A DNA stretch of 64,000 nt from Hydractinia symbiolongicarpus (Eukaryota; Cnidaria; Hydrozoa; Anthoathecata; Hydractiniidae), in NCBI RefSeq assembly GCF_029227915.1, contig NC_079878.1, positions 17,672,001-17,736,000 of the forward strand, read 5' to 3'. Numbering within the stretch: position 1 is the first letter of the stretch; every line of letters starts with the position of its first letter. The translations under genes were made by a program, and so were the position numbers. Positions 19,098-27,720 of the stretch are shown here, piece after piece. The notes under the pieces were generated by a model, which saw only the letters and a program-made list of their open reading frames with translations, had not been told where the DNA came from and did not search any database.

Positions 19098-20351
19098 ATG
19101 GCGGACATTGATATTGATCCGTTTGGTGAACATGGTCAAACCGACGAGGGCCCCGATGAAACCACACCCCTGGTACCGAAGGAACGCACACGGGTACAGA
19201 TACATACACCCGATGAAAAGGAGACATCATTCGGTGGAGGCTCCTCTCAACGCGCTAGAGTTACTAGTGAACGGGTTAAATCACTCTATGAGGTGCTACT
19301 AACTAAATATCCAAACGAGGACCCGAGTGTGATACATACCGATCTGTTTGAGATTCGTGGTGGTGAACTATACTACAAGGGTGATAACAGCCCGCTGACA
19401 CATGGTGGATCTCTAAGGTCCACCGGTACCATTGCAGATCTACTTGGTAAGAAAAGGCTGCGCAGTTTGGGGTTCGATATACCGAAAGGTAGTATAACCC
19501 CCCGACAGGCTGCTAGGCTAAACAAAATAGAAGAGAGACTACCGTCACCTGATAAAATAGAGAATGCGACCGATATAGAATTAGAAACCATATCTGGAGA
19601 TGTGGTGAACAGTGCGGAGGACCTGGTCTCGCTGGTCGATGATAGTACACTGAGAGGTGAATATCCCGCGGGTGATATTCGTGGATTGGATAGTTCCGTG
19701 CAAAAAATTCGGGGGAGTCTCCAACTCGCGACCGCTAAAAAGGTAGATATCGAGAACGAGATACATAAGGAAGAAATGAAGTTGAAGGAGTTGGAAGATC
19801 CGTCGTACACGGATGAACAGAAGGAGAAGGTGGCTGAGAGGTTGGAAAAGCTAAACGATATGTTGGAGGCTAACCAGGATGGTATCAATATCCTCAAGGG
19901 TAAACTTAACAGTCAAATAAAAAGCATCAAGGAGACGATTGCCAAGGTACTTAGCAAAGAAACCACATTGGGTGAAAAGATACGAACTCTATTCCGTGAG
20001 CAGGGTATCACCGTTGTCAGTGTACTAACGGCATTCGGGATGGTTATCGGACTTTTGGTTGAAACTTTGACACCCGGAGGTGGGGGGTCATCCACCGGTA
20101 ATACAAAAAATCATAAAAAAACCGAAGGTGGTGCGAGGGAATGGATAAAGAACAAGCTGAGTGCGCTAGGATCTCTCCTGGGTAGATTAGCCGGTGCCGC
20201 AGCCGCATCACTACCGGGTATAATTGGATCCATCGTATCGTGGATCCTAAATAGAGCAAAGGAAGCCGTTGGTTGGTTGAGTCAAAACCTTTGGGCTTTG
20301 ATAGTTGGAATCGGAGGTCTGATATACACCTACATGGTTACAAAGCGTTAG
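19098..20351 (+). CDS. Coiled-coil protein with Gly-rich C-terminal membrane region (417 aa)
   Basis: The ATG at 19098 (MADIDIDPFGEHG) is preferred because the C homologue starts at the same motif. Regions: acidic N-terminus with PLVPKE; a conserved segment ending DLFEIRGGELYYKGD; a GTIADLLGKKRLRSLGFD motif; a long Lys/Glu coiled coil (about residues 190-300); a hydrophobic segment after TLFREQG; a GGGGSS linker; and two Ala/Gly/Ile-rich segments ending in MVTKR. It is related to B (27752-31374) and C (49097-50374). Probably a structural or membrane-remodelling virion component; no named family recognised. It converges on the small membrane-protein block and shares a hairpin with it. Confidence 0.75.
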   Translation: MADIDIDPFGEHGQTDEGPDETTPLVPKERTRVQIHTPDEKETSFGGGSSQRARVTSERVKSLYEVLLTKYPNEDPSVIHTDLFEIRGGELYYKGDNSPLTHGGSLRSTGTIADLLGKKRLRSLGFDIPKGSITPRQAARLNKIEERLPSPDKIENATDIELETISGDVVNSAEDLVSLVDDSTLRGEYPAGDIRGLDSSVQKIRGSLQLATAKKVDIENEIHKEEMKLKELEDPSYTDEQKEKVAERLEKLNDMLEANQDGINILKGKLNSQIKSIKETIAKVLSKETTLGEKIRTLFREQGITVVSVLTAFGMVIGLLVETLTPGGGGSSTGNTKNHKKTEGGAREWIKNKLSALGSLLGRLAGAAAASLPGIIGSIVSWILNRAKEAVGWLSQNLWALIVGIGGLIYTYMVTKR

Positions 20352-20364
20352 CGGATCTGGAATA

Positions 20365-20389
20365 TATGTTACATGACACATGTAACATA
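20365..20389. terminator. Palindromic hairpin between convergent genes
   Basis: TATGTTACATG and CATGTAACATA flank a 3-nt loop. It is 13 nt after the + strand stop (20351) and 17 nt after the - strand stop (20407), so one palindrome can serve both. The C counterpart at 49056 keeps pairing through a wobble change. Confidence 0.7.
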
Positions 20390-20406
20390 ATACCTGCGGT
20401 ATCGTA

Positions 20407-20832
20407 CTATTTTTCGAAATACCACACGGCGCCACCGACACCAATCATGCTTAGTGCGATAAATGCCAATTCCCGTTCATGTTGGCCGTTGCTGGGTGTA
20501 TAAAAGTCGCTCAATACAGGTTCGCGTGGAATATCCGTGAGAGTTGACCCTCCAAACACTTTTCTATATTCACGCATCGCATCATCCAGCTCTGTGAATT
20601 TACCCTCGGCCTTCTTCTCAAGTCTGAGCTGCTTATTGATAAAGTCCACCCTCTCTTGTCTTTTACGTTGCCATATAACCTGAGCCTTCTGCAGTTGTTC
20701 TATGGCCAGATCATGCCGCTTCCGTTCCTTATCTATCCTATCCTTGGATAAACTTGAAAAGAGGTAGCTTGATCCGGTGAAAGCCAAAGCGTTCGCGAAG
20801 GCACCTCCCAACATCATTGCAATTGAAGCCAT
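20407..20832 (-). CDS. Conserved small membrane protein with LSDFYTPS motif (141 aa)
   Basis: The N-terminus is Gly/Ala-rich and hydrophobic (about residues 4-28). A long basic helix (KDRIDKERKRHDLAIEQLQKA...) and the motif REPVLSDFYTPS follow, then a C-terminal hydrophobic segment ending VWYFEK. I remember the same layout and a similar LSDFY motif in uncharacterised proteins of animal Polinton/adintovirus-type elements. The C homologue is 48592-49023. It is last of a five-gene minus-strand block. Function unknown; two membrane segments joined by a coiled helix suggest a virion or assembly-membrane protein. Confidence 0.75.
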   Translation of the reverse strand: MASIAMMLGGAFANALAFTGSSYLFSSLSKDRIDKERKRHDLAIEQLQKAQVIWQRKRQERVDFINKQLRLEKKAEGKFTELDDAMREYRKVFGGSTLTDIPREPVLSDFYTPSNGQHERELAFIALSMIGVGGAVWYFEK

Positions 20833-20866
20833 GTTTCATATACTACTACAGTATATTTTAGTGTTG

Positions 20867-20998
20867 TTATTTTAATACGATAGCTTCGGAGTCTATGACA
20901 TCCGTATCCACCTCCGTGTATTCCACCTTGGGTAAAATACTCTCAACTTTCTTACGTCGATATAAAACCCACACCAACCATTCCAGTATTCGCAACAT
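20867..20998 (-). CDS. Tiny membrane-type ORF (43 aa), TAATG-coupled
   Basis: Its ATG overlaps the stop of the upstream gene by one base (TAATG at 20996-21000). The product starts MLRILEWLVWVLYRRKK, a short hydrophobic segment followed by basic residues, and ends acidic. Coupling and composition suggest a real gene, but element C lacks it: there the flanking genes are 2 nt apart. It may be a gain in A or a loss in C. Confidence 0.45.
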   Translation of the reverse strand: MLRILEWLVWVLYRRKKVESILPKVEYTEVDTDVIDSEAIVLK

Positions 20999-21225
20999 TA
21001 TATATTTATAGTTTCAGGTATAATTTTTTGCTTAACTAGATATTCTCTTGACATTTCACTTGCGGCGACTATGGCTACAAGCTTTCCGGTATCTTCCAGG
21101 TCAAACTTCTGAATTGAGGGTGGTGTCATTTTTAATACCTTTTTCCCGAGCATTGAATAGCCTACAGCGAAAACGCATACGACCGATGCTTTATAAATAT
21201 CGTTGACTATACTTTTCTTATCCAT
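20998..21225 (-). CDS. Conserved small membrane protein (75 aa)
   Basis: Hydrophobic segment at about residues 10-30 (ASVVCVFAVGYSMLGKK), a PPSIQKFDLEDTGKL motif, a second helix (VAIVAASEMSREYLVKQ) and C-terminal IIPETINI. The C copy (48362-48589) differs at only a few residues although its DNA differs more, so the protein has been under selection. Similar short proteins are, from memory, common in Polinton/adintovirus-type elements. Confidence 0.75.
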   Translation of the reverse strand: MDKKSIVNDIYKASVVCVFAVGYSMLGKKVLKMTPPSIQKFDLEDTGKLVAIVAASEMSREYLVKQKIIPETINI

Positions 21226-21269
21226 GTTCTATATATACTTCGAGATTATATTATCGCGATATAATGCCT

Positions 21270-21671
21270 TTATTCCATTTCAAGTTTACTTATTCTCATA
21301 GTTTTTTTATTACCTGCGTTACTTGGTGGGGTACCCTTCACCTTAATATTTTTGTCCTTATTTTTATAGACGAAATAAGCACCAATTAAGACAAGTACTA
21401 TCACCCCACCACCACCCATTATTGTGTAGTTCACTCCACCGTGTTTAGGGCCATCTGTCACAGAATCCTCAATGACAATATCCTTAGGATCCTCCAACTG
21501 TGTCTGAGGTGCCGGCCGGGTTTGTGTCTGAGGTGCCGACTGTGCCTCCGTCTGAGCCATGAGCAATCTTTTATATTCTTGCCTATTTTTACGGTTGTAT
21601 TCAGCCAGCCTCTTACCGGCCTCAACCTTTTTAGGGTTCTTCGTTGTCACCTGAACTGGAGTATCCGACAT
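21270..21671 (-). CDS. Single-pass membrane protein with KVEAGKRLAEYNR motif (133 aa)
   Basis: The N-terminal motif DPKKVEAGKRLAEYNRK-type sequence is followed by a Gln/Pro/Thr-rich linker (repeats of APQTQ), a Gly/Val/Ile transmembrane segment (about residues 83-103) and a basic tail. From memory, the motif recurs in adintovirus-like elements of invertebrates. The linker varies in length and repeat content in C (47919-48317; TPQTQ repeats) while the ends are conserved, as expected for a flexible spacer. Function unknown, virion membrane protein possible. Confidence 0.75.
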   Translation of the reverse strand: MSDTPVQVTTKNPKKVEAGKRLAEYNRKNRQEYKRLLMAQTEAQSAPQTQTRPAPQTQLEDPKDIVIEDSVTDGPKHGGVNYTIMGGGGVIVLVLIGAYFVYKNKDKNIKVKGTPPSNAGNKKTMRISKLEME

Positions 21672-21695
21672 CTTTAGTATCCGTATCGATATTGT

Positions 21696-22235
21696 TTAAA
21701 CTTTTCCCGCGATATAATGCCTACCTGTTATTAAACCTACACTGATTGGTGATAGTAGTGATCCGAACTTATAATATAGATCACATGTGAACCTTTGGAG
21801 TGCCGAGTTTAGGAATGGATCATTCTCCAGGTCATCACTCAGAGCTTTTTGATTTTTTATACCCAGGGCTGTACAGGCACCGAGGGAGTACATGTGGATT
21901 ATTGACTCCCCTAGAGACTTTACCATTTGACCGGACAGTTTAGCCTCGTATATGGTGAACAGTTTATCCACCTCATCATTCTTGAGCTTTTGAATTTGCT
22001 CCTCCGTATACATCTTACCAAGATATAACTTGCTATTTCCTGTCAGCACGCACTCGAGCAATTTCTGTCTCTTACCATCATCCTGGTCCTCGATAAAAAT
22101 TAGGTTGTCAATTGCGGTTTCAGCCATTTTCAATAGCGATAGGTATTTTTTAATACAAAAAAGACAGAAACTAACCAATACCAGCAATAGCACTACAGCT
22201 ATCACCAGTAATATGAAATTTATATATTCTATCAT
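21696..22235 (-). CDS. Membrane-anchored conserved protein (179 aa)
   Basis: I start at ATG 22233-22235 (MIEYINF) because C starts there; a longer frame to 22289 would use TTG and run through the hairpin. An N-terminal transmembrane helix (residues 4-28) is followed by a soluble helical domain with conserved blocks MYTEEQIQKL, YEAKLSGQMVKSLG, NDPFLNSALQRFTCDLYYKFGS and VGLITGRHYIAG. The soluble part is among the best conserved between A and C. It heads the minus-strand block of small membrane proteins, just after the hairpin that closes the capsid block. Family function unknown. Confidence 0.75.
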   Translation of the reverse strand: MIEYINFILLVIAVVLLLVLVSFCLFCIKKYLSLLKMAETAIDNLIFIEDQDDGKRQKLLECVLTGNSKLYLGKMYTEEQIQKLKNDEVDKLFTIYEAKLSGQMVKSLGESIIHMYSLGACTALGIKNQKALSDDLENDPFLNSALQRFTCDLYYKFGSLLSPISVGLITGRHYIAGKV

Positions 22236-22266
22236 TATAGGATAGTACTGTAGTTTTCCTATAGAT

Positions 22267-22289
22267 TTGTTACAAGGGTCTTGTAACAA
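22267..22289. terminator. Palindromic hairpin after the ATPase gene
   Basis: TTGTTACAAG and CTTGTAACAA flank GGT. It is 12 nt after the ATPase stop; C has the matching hairpin, also 12 nt after its ATPase (47114). The inner stem (AAG/CTT) differs from the CCCG and CTCG versions but pairs fully. Confidence 0.75.
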
Positions 22290-22301
22290 AAAACTTCCAA
22301 T

Positions 22302-22898
22302 CTAGCAAATCACGTGGGTTCTTGGATGTTCCATCCTCATGACTAAATGTGTATATTTGCCATCTTTTAGCCTTTCCTTAACCTTCTGGATCTCTGATGA
22401 TTCAATGACATCATTCTCTTCGTGGATAGTTGCGAGATCATGTCTATCCTTCGGATACCACACATATAACATTTTTGCCTGCCTTCGTAAGTTCTTCGGT
22501 ATCGCGGTGTATGATTGTGTGAGTAGCCACATGGTGTGGTTTCGATGTCGACCGCTGATGGCCAGCTCCAGCAATGGTTGCCTCTTTTTGTCCAGTTTCT
22601 CATCCGCGATGATGTCATCGATCAGGAATAATGTTTTGTATCCGGCACAGAAATCCGTCATCTTTTGGATCCATTCATACAACATACCCATGGGCTCAAT
22701 TAGAATCACATATTTATCCCTCCAGAACCATTTTCGACACATATATGTCTTGTTCCATCTTAATGTTGGACATATAATCACAATGAAATCGAAGTGATCA
22801 AAGTATTCACTCTCTAGTAGTGTTACAACGCGTTTGGATTTTCCGCAGCCCGTTGGACCGACGAATAGTGCCGTGTGAGGATCTTTCATGTAGTCCAT
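22302..22898 (-). CDS. Packaging ATPase (FtsK-HerA/A32 type), 198 aa
   Basis: Walker A GPTGCGKSK (about residues 15-23), Walker B LFLIDDIIAD (about 92-101), a sensor-like LLTQSYTAIPKNLRRQ and a C-terminal RMEHP. I start at ATG 22896-22898, 1 nt after the capsid stop, where the C gene also begins; an upstream ATG would overlap the capsid gene. Enzymes of this family drive DNA into preformed capsids in Polintons, adenovirus-like and nucleocytoplasmic viruses. It follows capsid and penton-like genes in the same block. The frame is intact; a few basic residues separate it from the C copy (46490-47101). Confidence 0.9.
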   Translation of the reverse strand: MDYMKDPHTALFVGPTGCGKSKRVVTLLESEYFDHFDFIVIICPTLRWNKTYMCRKWFWRDKYVILIEPMGMLYEWIQKMTDFCAGYKTLFLIDDIIADEKLDKKRQPLLELAISGRHRNHTMWLLTQSYTAIPKNLRRQAKMLYVWYPKDRHDLATIHEENDVIESSEIQKVKERLKDGKYTHLVMRMEHPRTHVIC

Positions 22899-22899
22899 C

Positions 22900-24219
22900 T
22901 TAATATAGTACATCCATAATTTCACCGTTTTGAATATTTAATTGAGCATCCATGATTAGATATATGTAAGCGTTTAAGGATCCCGCTGCCTCGGCCGTCT
23001 TTTCAACTTGCAGTGTGATACCCTCGTTCGCATTTTCAATCCGTCGACCGGTCCCGTGCAGTGAGTTTTCATCTATGGTTCTGAAATCCAGCCATAGAGC
23101 ATATTTCGTGGTTAGGTAGTCCGCGACCTTCACATCATGTAATTGCAAATGTTTTTGTATTTCACCGGCATTGCCATCCCTTTGTTTACCCTCTGCAAAA
23201 TACTTGCAAATTTCACCATAATGCTCAAACGGTTGCATTCCCTGAGCGAAAAGTTGGTTGGGCTTACCCTTAACTATGGCGGATACCTTTTTGATCTTAG
23301 GATTGTAGAACCTACCTGTATCTCGTTTGTAAGCTTTCTCTTCCTCAAACAGAACCAATATACCCTTCAGGGACTTGCATGGTGTATTGAATGACCAATT
23401 CCACGTTGTGTCTGACTTATCCACCCTAATTTGTCTATGTCTCAAGAATCTGTCGTAAAGTACGGCCATGTTTTCGTATTCATTTGAAATGAATCTGGCA
23501 AGTGTCGGTTGTGTCACAATCTCATATTCCAGAGATATGTTGGAGATTTTGTATTTAGCATCCGGCGCCGGTGCCGAGGCTGAACCGGAAGGTTTTGTCG
23601 GTGTTGATAATACGACCCTGTCGTAATTGTTGAATGTTATCTCATAACATAACCTATTACCTAATCCGGCCTGATAATATGGGATCGTGCTATCCAACAT
23701 TTCAAAATCTAGTGGTATGGTGAACTTGTTTTTATATGCATCATAGATTGCTTTGTCCGCTACCTCCGATGCGTCTTTATCCGCGGCTCCAACTCTCAGT
23801 TTCATGCAATTTTCCGTGCACCCATCATCGGATATGATACCTTGTCTGATTGAGTTCCCCTTCTCATGCTTTGTCAGCCATAAATCTCTGTAACATCCGA
23901 AAAGATCAAAGTCATCAATGCTCAGAATCTCGGTACCCTCGAACTTGATAGCTAGCTTTTTAACAATTGCCCTCCCTATGTTAGAGACCAATGTTCTCTT
24001 AGTGTCAGCTTTTGACTCGAGATCAATGTCGAAACTTAGTTTCGAAGTACCCGGAACAATGACATCATCGTTACCTAAATTAGGGAACCTAATCAGGAGT
24101 AACTGGTTCTGATCAATCTCACTTGGGTTGTGAGTGACAATTACTTTTTGATGCGTTCCTTTTACGCCATGTGCGATTCTAAGTGAACGTTCTGGGTTTA
24201 ACTTTTTCCCGTATTCCAT
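22900..24219 (-). CDS. Major capsid protein, double jelly-roll type (439 aa)
   Basis: Recognised by its place (penton-like, capsid, ATPase in a row), its length, and conserved blocks known to me from adintovirus/Polinton hexon-like proteins: an N-terminal HNPSEIDQNQLL segment, TKRTLVSNIGRAIVKKL, FGCYRDLWL, an IPYYQAGLGNRL strand and the SLKGILVLFEEE to FYNPKIKKV region. It is predicted to be beta-rich with no membrane segment. Trimers of such proteins build icosahedral shells. The frame is complete. The C copy (45164-46483) has the same 439-codon length; the B copy is a fragment (31404-32021). Confidence 0.85.
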   Translation of the reverse strand: MEYGKKLNPERSLRIAHGVKGTHQKVIVTHNPSEIDQNQLLLIRFPNLGNDDVIVPGTSKLSFDIDLESKADTKRTLVSNIGRAIVKKLAIKFEGTEILSIDDFDLFGCYRDLWLTKHEKGNSIRQGIISDDGCTENCMKLRVGAADKDASEVADKAIYDAYKNKFTIPLDFEMLDSTIPYYQAGLGNRLCYEITFNNYDRVVLSTPTKPSGSASAPAPDAKYKISNISLEYEIVTQPTLARFISNEYENMAVLYDRFLRHRQIRVDKSDTTWNWSFNTPCKSLKGILVLFEEEKAYKRDTGRFYNPKIKKVSAIVKGKPNQLFAQGMQPFEHYGEICKYFAEGKQRDGNAGEIQKHLQLHDVKVADYLTTKYALWLDFRTIDENSLHGTGRRIENANEGITLQVEKTAEAAGSLNAYIYLIMDAQLNIQNGEIMDVLY

Positions 24220-24274
24220 GCTATTCCATATTACTTTTATTTTATTTTACTTTAATTCGGTTAATGCTACGGTA

Positions 24275-24838
24275 TCATCTGTCCGCCGTATCTCTTATGT
24301 GTAGGGTAACCGTTGTCTTCATACCACCCCATATAACCTTACCATTTTGACAATTGACTCTCATGGTGAGTGATTGAAGTAAACCTTTCTTTAGTTTCTT
24401 ATATTGCGGATTTTTCGGTTCAATATATGTAAAATCACCACCATACTCGGATATATGATATGTCATCAGGTTGTTGCTATATTCACCATCTTTAAGATTT
24501 AATGAATTATCCAATTCATTAAGATTAAAATGTAGTTCCGTTATACCCCCTAGATTGAATATTTTACCCAACTTAAAGTTTCTAGCTAGTGGTGTTGATT
24601 TTACATCACCTCTCACGATTGAATTCAACTCCCTCCCCGTGTAGTGCTGACCCTGTGGTAACCTAACCGTGGTAACTCCATCAGCCAACGGTATATCTAT
24701 TGGAGCCGTAGCTACATATGTGACATTATCCGAAAACGTCTCCACGATCGCAACCTCCTTTGTACCATGTGAGTTGTCTATCGGTTGATACAAATAGATT
24801 TTCTTCTCGCTATTTACGTCCTTTATTGTGATATACAT
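24275..24838 (-). CDS. Penton-like minor capsid protein (187 aa)
   Basis: It starts MYITIKDVNSEKKIYLY and ends in TVTLHIRDTADR; the product is beta-rich throughout, as for single jelly-roll penton proteins. It lies immediately upstream of the capsid gene on the same strand and divergent from the membrane-anchored gene, the usual place of the penton gene in these elements. The homologue in C (44532-45092) is intact and similar. The call is by position, size and secondary-structure pattern rather than a firm sequence match. Confidence 0.65.
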   Translation of the reverse strand: MYITIKDVNSEKKIYLYQPIDNSHGTKEVAIVETFSDNVTYVATAPIDIPLADGVTTVRLPQGQHYTGRELNSIVRGDVKSTPLARNFKLGKIFNLGGITELHFNLNELDNSLNLKDGEYSNNLMTYHISEYGGDFTYIEPKNPQYKKLKKGLLQSLTMRVNCQNGKVIWGGMKTTVTLHIRDTADR

Positions 24839-24876
24839 TATTATATTAGAGATTGTGAATATATTTAAATCAAAGA

Positions 24877-26070
24877 ATGGATGACATTTTCAGATATAAC
24901 CCGAATGCGACATATAAACCAAATGGAGGTCTGGATCTTCAAATATTGAGCGCTAGGGATCTGTACAAACAGGCTATTATTGTGTCCGAAAGTGGTTCTT
25001 TCCCCGCTTCCTTTCCTAATATTTTTACCAATTATGAACTTAGTCAGAACGCGCAACGTATGAGAATTTGGAATGAACAACCTTTTAGATTATGGCAAAC
25101 CCAGCTAAATTTCGCCACTTGGTGCGCTTCAAGTGCCTGTGGGGCAAGTTCCGAACACCTGAAGGATGGTAGATCTATGGTCGGGTCGATATATCGTTTT
25201 TATGTGTATTATCACATTAGACGAATCATTAAGCGCCTACAGACACCTCTACCCTTTGAGGATAGTTTTAATCAATATGATAATCCTTATTCAAATGAGG
25301 AATTTCTAAAAATCTGTGGTGAGTATGATGTTGATTCCAACCCCATGAAATACAGAGGTCAGTACTTTTTCAGTTCATATCAAAAAAGACGTAAAGACTA
25401 TCCAACTCCCGGGTTGAGTTATTTCACTAACGACTCAATGACGCGGTGGATTGTGGAAAAATCCGATGGATTTACAAAAACGGGCCTTGTGAAGATCTCA
25501 AGCAGTGTTAGGGCCTATGCCTATCTTGTTCTTAGTTCTCAGGCCTCAGCACGCTCCTCCATCCTTGGTAATGATTCAAGTGCTCTGACCGCCCAAAGAG
25601 TTTTTATGAATAACCTTGAAGACATTGTTAACCGTAGGGTTGATATTCAGGAGGACATTAAACGTTATCAGGATACGTTAAACTACGCTTCAAGTAAGGT
25701 TGATTATTCGGTTGGATAAGGTATTTATATGTTACCTAGTGACATGAATCTCAAAATTAAAACAGGGGTGGTAGGTTACAACAACAAGATTTTGATATCG
25801 GGTGAAGATCTGACCATTGGGATTAATCTAAAGGTTAATGTTATTGAAAAAACAGCTGAATCACATAAAAAGATTCCTGATAGGACATCCAGTCCTATTC
25901 CTATTCCTGGGACCTCCGGTCCTGATAAACACATTACTGATAAACATATTACTGATAAACACATTACTGCACCTTACCACAAAGATACTCCTCCTACACA
26001 CGAAGATGAGAAGATCGCTCTTGTGATTGTTATGACAACAGGTTATTTCATATGGTATTTGTTTAGATAA
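24877..26070 (+). pseudogene. Conserved membrane-anchored virion-type protein, one in-frame stop
   Basis: Open from ATG 24877 to TAA 25717-25719 (280 codons), then in the same frame to 26070. C has CAA where A has TAA. The large N-terminal domain shows LWQTQLNFATWCASSACG, VYYHIRRIIKRLQTPLP, NQYDNPYSNEEFLKICGE and a heptad-like part around VDIQEDIKRYQDTLNYA. After the stop come YMLPSDMNLKI, a Thr/Pro-rich repeat linker (ITDKH repeats) and a C-terminal transmembrane helix (ALVIVMTTGYFIWYLFR). The same family occurs in B and C. Probably a surface or vertex protein anchored in a membrane, inferred from the anchor and its position; the family is uncharacterised to my knowledge. Confidence 0.75.
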
Positions 26071-26313
26071 AGAATGACGTCAATTAAATGTCAATCAAGC
26101 CAGAATAACAATAGAGAAACAATGCATTCCTTACATACCAAATATCCTTAGCAACGGCTACTTTCGTTTTGACTTTTTTCTTATGTAAACAACTTTCTGG
26201 TATGTAAAATCCTATTGTTATAAGCGTTTGATTGACAGATGGTTTTACAAGATAACAAAAACTGCTTGCGTGTTGTTATTTATTTATGTTTTATTATCAT
26301 TGATGGTATTACC
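26071..26313. other. Subterminal non-coding region with nested inverted repeats
   Basis: Three nested inverted pairs lie between the last gene and the right inverted repeat: GTCAATCAA (26090)/TTGATTGAC (26228), TAACAATAG (26106)/CTATTGTTA (26212) and TTACATACCA (26131)/TGGTATGTAA (26198). Almost the same sequence is found at the matching place in C (about 42400-42603). The block could form a large cruciform, and might be a replication or packaging signal or an old MITE captured by the elements. Confidence 0.6.
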
Positions 26314-26655
26314 ACACTGGCAAGAGGACATTATAGACACACATATCACTATAATTTATAGGACACGACAGGTGAGGGTGGGGAGGGACCCATGGGACGG
26401 GGAGGGGGCCCGGGGGACACGGCGGGGGAGGGGGTTTTGGACGGATATTATAGAGCATGCCCGCTTATTTAACGTAAAGTGGTAAAGTGCACATGGATTT
26501 ATTGACTCCTCTATCGTTGATTTAACGTGGATGATCTATAATTTAACGTGGAATGGTAAAGTGCTAAGGGGTGGTATGGACCTTTTTACGTTGATTTAAC
26601 GGATATGCCCGCTTATTTGACATGATTGCACTAACATCCGCCTTTTCCTATCTCT
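26314..26655 (-). repeat. Element A right terminal inverted repeat (342 bp)
   Basis: Reverse complement of 10206-10547, apparently identical. The inner boundary is set where ACACTGG stops matching (ACC on this side against ATT on the other). It holds a G-rich block at about 26366-26437. Its last 55 bp recur at 28912-28966 because of the later tandem duplication. Confidence 0.95.
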
Positions 26656-26660
26656 CCTCT
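26656..26660 (+). repeat. Target-site duplication, right copy (CCTCT)
   Basis: It matches 10201-10205. Removing element A and one copy joins two codon-phased parts of one gene without any gain or loss of frame. Confidence 0.9.
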
Positions 26661-27720
26661 ACGTGTCTACGACCCAGCAAATTTCCGTGGCCTTCCCACA
26701 GTTCACCAAGTACTCCATTAAAGTTCCCACTAACCTGTTGAACAATCCTGTGAGTGTAAATTGGGAGGGGCAAGCCTTGGACTATTGGAACATCCAGGTG
26801 AATTTCGCTTGTCATTGCGCGACAACGGCGTTGGGGATCTCTGCCAAGCACATGAGTGGCTCCGTACCCCTCGTTCAATCCATTTTCAAATTCACGTGTA
26901 CTACAACATGAGACGTATTCTCGCGAGAATGAAGATACCTATGCCCTACGAAAGAGGCTTTTCCCAGTACGAGAACCCCTACTCCACCTCGGATGCGCAA
27001 ATATGTCGTGAGTACGGTGCGGACCCCAATGCTTTGTACAAGTTCAAAGCTCTGGTATCATTGTTGACAAATGGTAGATGGTGGCCGCAGGTTAATGGGG
27101 ATTGGGCCAAGTTTATCATCCCCACTAGCCAGGGTCTGACATCAGAGGGCCTGATGAAGCTTAGCGAGAGTATTCGCGTTTACGTAATCTTGCTACTAGG
27201 ATCCCAAGCGAGTGCCAAAGCCTCAATCCTAGGCTCTACCGCCGATAACTTCACGGCTAGACAGATCCTCCTGCAGAAATTCGAGGCCATGGTTCAACGT
27301 GAGGAAAACGTAGGTCAAGACATCACCGAGCTTCAAAAGGTGCTCCAGTATGCACGGACTCCAGTAAACTTCGCCGTGATGTCCAGCGTGTACATGCTCC
27401 CTTTCAACATGGACCTTCGCATTGGAAAGATTGTGGGGTATAACAAAAACGTTCTAATCACGCCCTCTAACATAGGTGTAGGTGTGGAGCTAGATCTGAA
27501 CACCAAAGCCATGGGCCATGCTGTCAAGCATGAGGCATCCTTCACCACACCTCCTAGACAGACTATTAAGTCGAAGAAAACCACACCTCGCAGTGATATC
27601 ACGGGGCATGCGTCCGACGCACCCCTTCTCAAGGAAGCTCCCGAGAGACACGAGGATACCAAGGCTACCGTTATCATGGTGGGAGTAGGATTGATACTAT
27701 CGTACATATGGTTTAAGTAA
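26656..27720 (+). pseudogene. 3' part of the interrupted element-B membrane-anchored protein
   Basis: It continues the frame left at 10205. The frame shifts by one base at about 26893-26900, after QSIFKF, and continues in the next frame to 27720. Recognisable blocks are shared with A: NVQVNFACHCATTALG-like (here IQVNFACHCATTALG), VYYNMRRIL, ENPYSTSDAQICREYG, SIRVYVILLLGSQASAK, MLPFNMDLRIGKIVGYN and a C-terminal transmembrane helix (TVIMVGVGLILSYIWFK). The shift is present in both tandem copies and so predates the duplication. Confidence 0.85.

Larger units (their letters stand above)
10206..26655. mobile_element. Element A: full-length Maverick/Polinton, 16,450 bp
   Basis: It is bounded by 342-bp inverted repeats that look identical (10206-10547 and 26314-26655), starts AGAGATAGG, and is flanked by CCTCT. 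It encodes family B polymerase, RING and SAP proteins, DD35E integrase, ESCRT-motif membrane proteins, a coiled-coil protein, small membrane proteins, packaging ATPase, major capsid, penton-like protein and a membrane-anchored protein. That set defines Polintons and the related adintoviruses. Polymerase, integrase and the anchored protein each hold one in-frame TAA, so this copy is non-autonomous as sequenced. The identical repeats point to a young insertion. Confidence 0.95.

Noticed and set aside
21245-21262. ATTATCGCGATATAAT palindrome as another terminator of the hairpin family
   Set aside because: It lacks the GTTAC core and part of the motif also occurs inside coding sequence at about 21708; the C version is present but evidence for function is weak.
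26228-26485. 85-codon frame running from the subterminal region into the right TIR
   Set aside because: It crosses the TIR, reads a G-rich block as Arg/Gly, and the matching region in C is frameshifted; conservation is at the DNA level.
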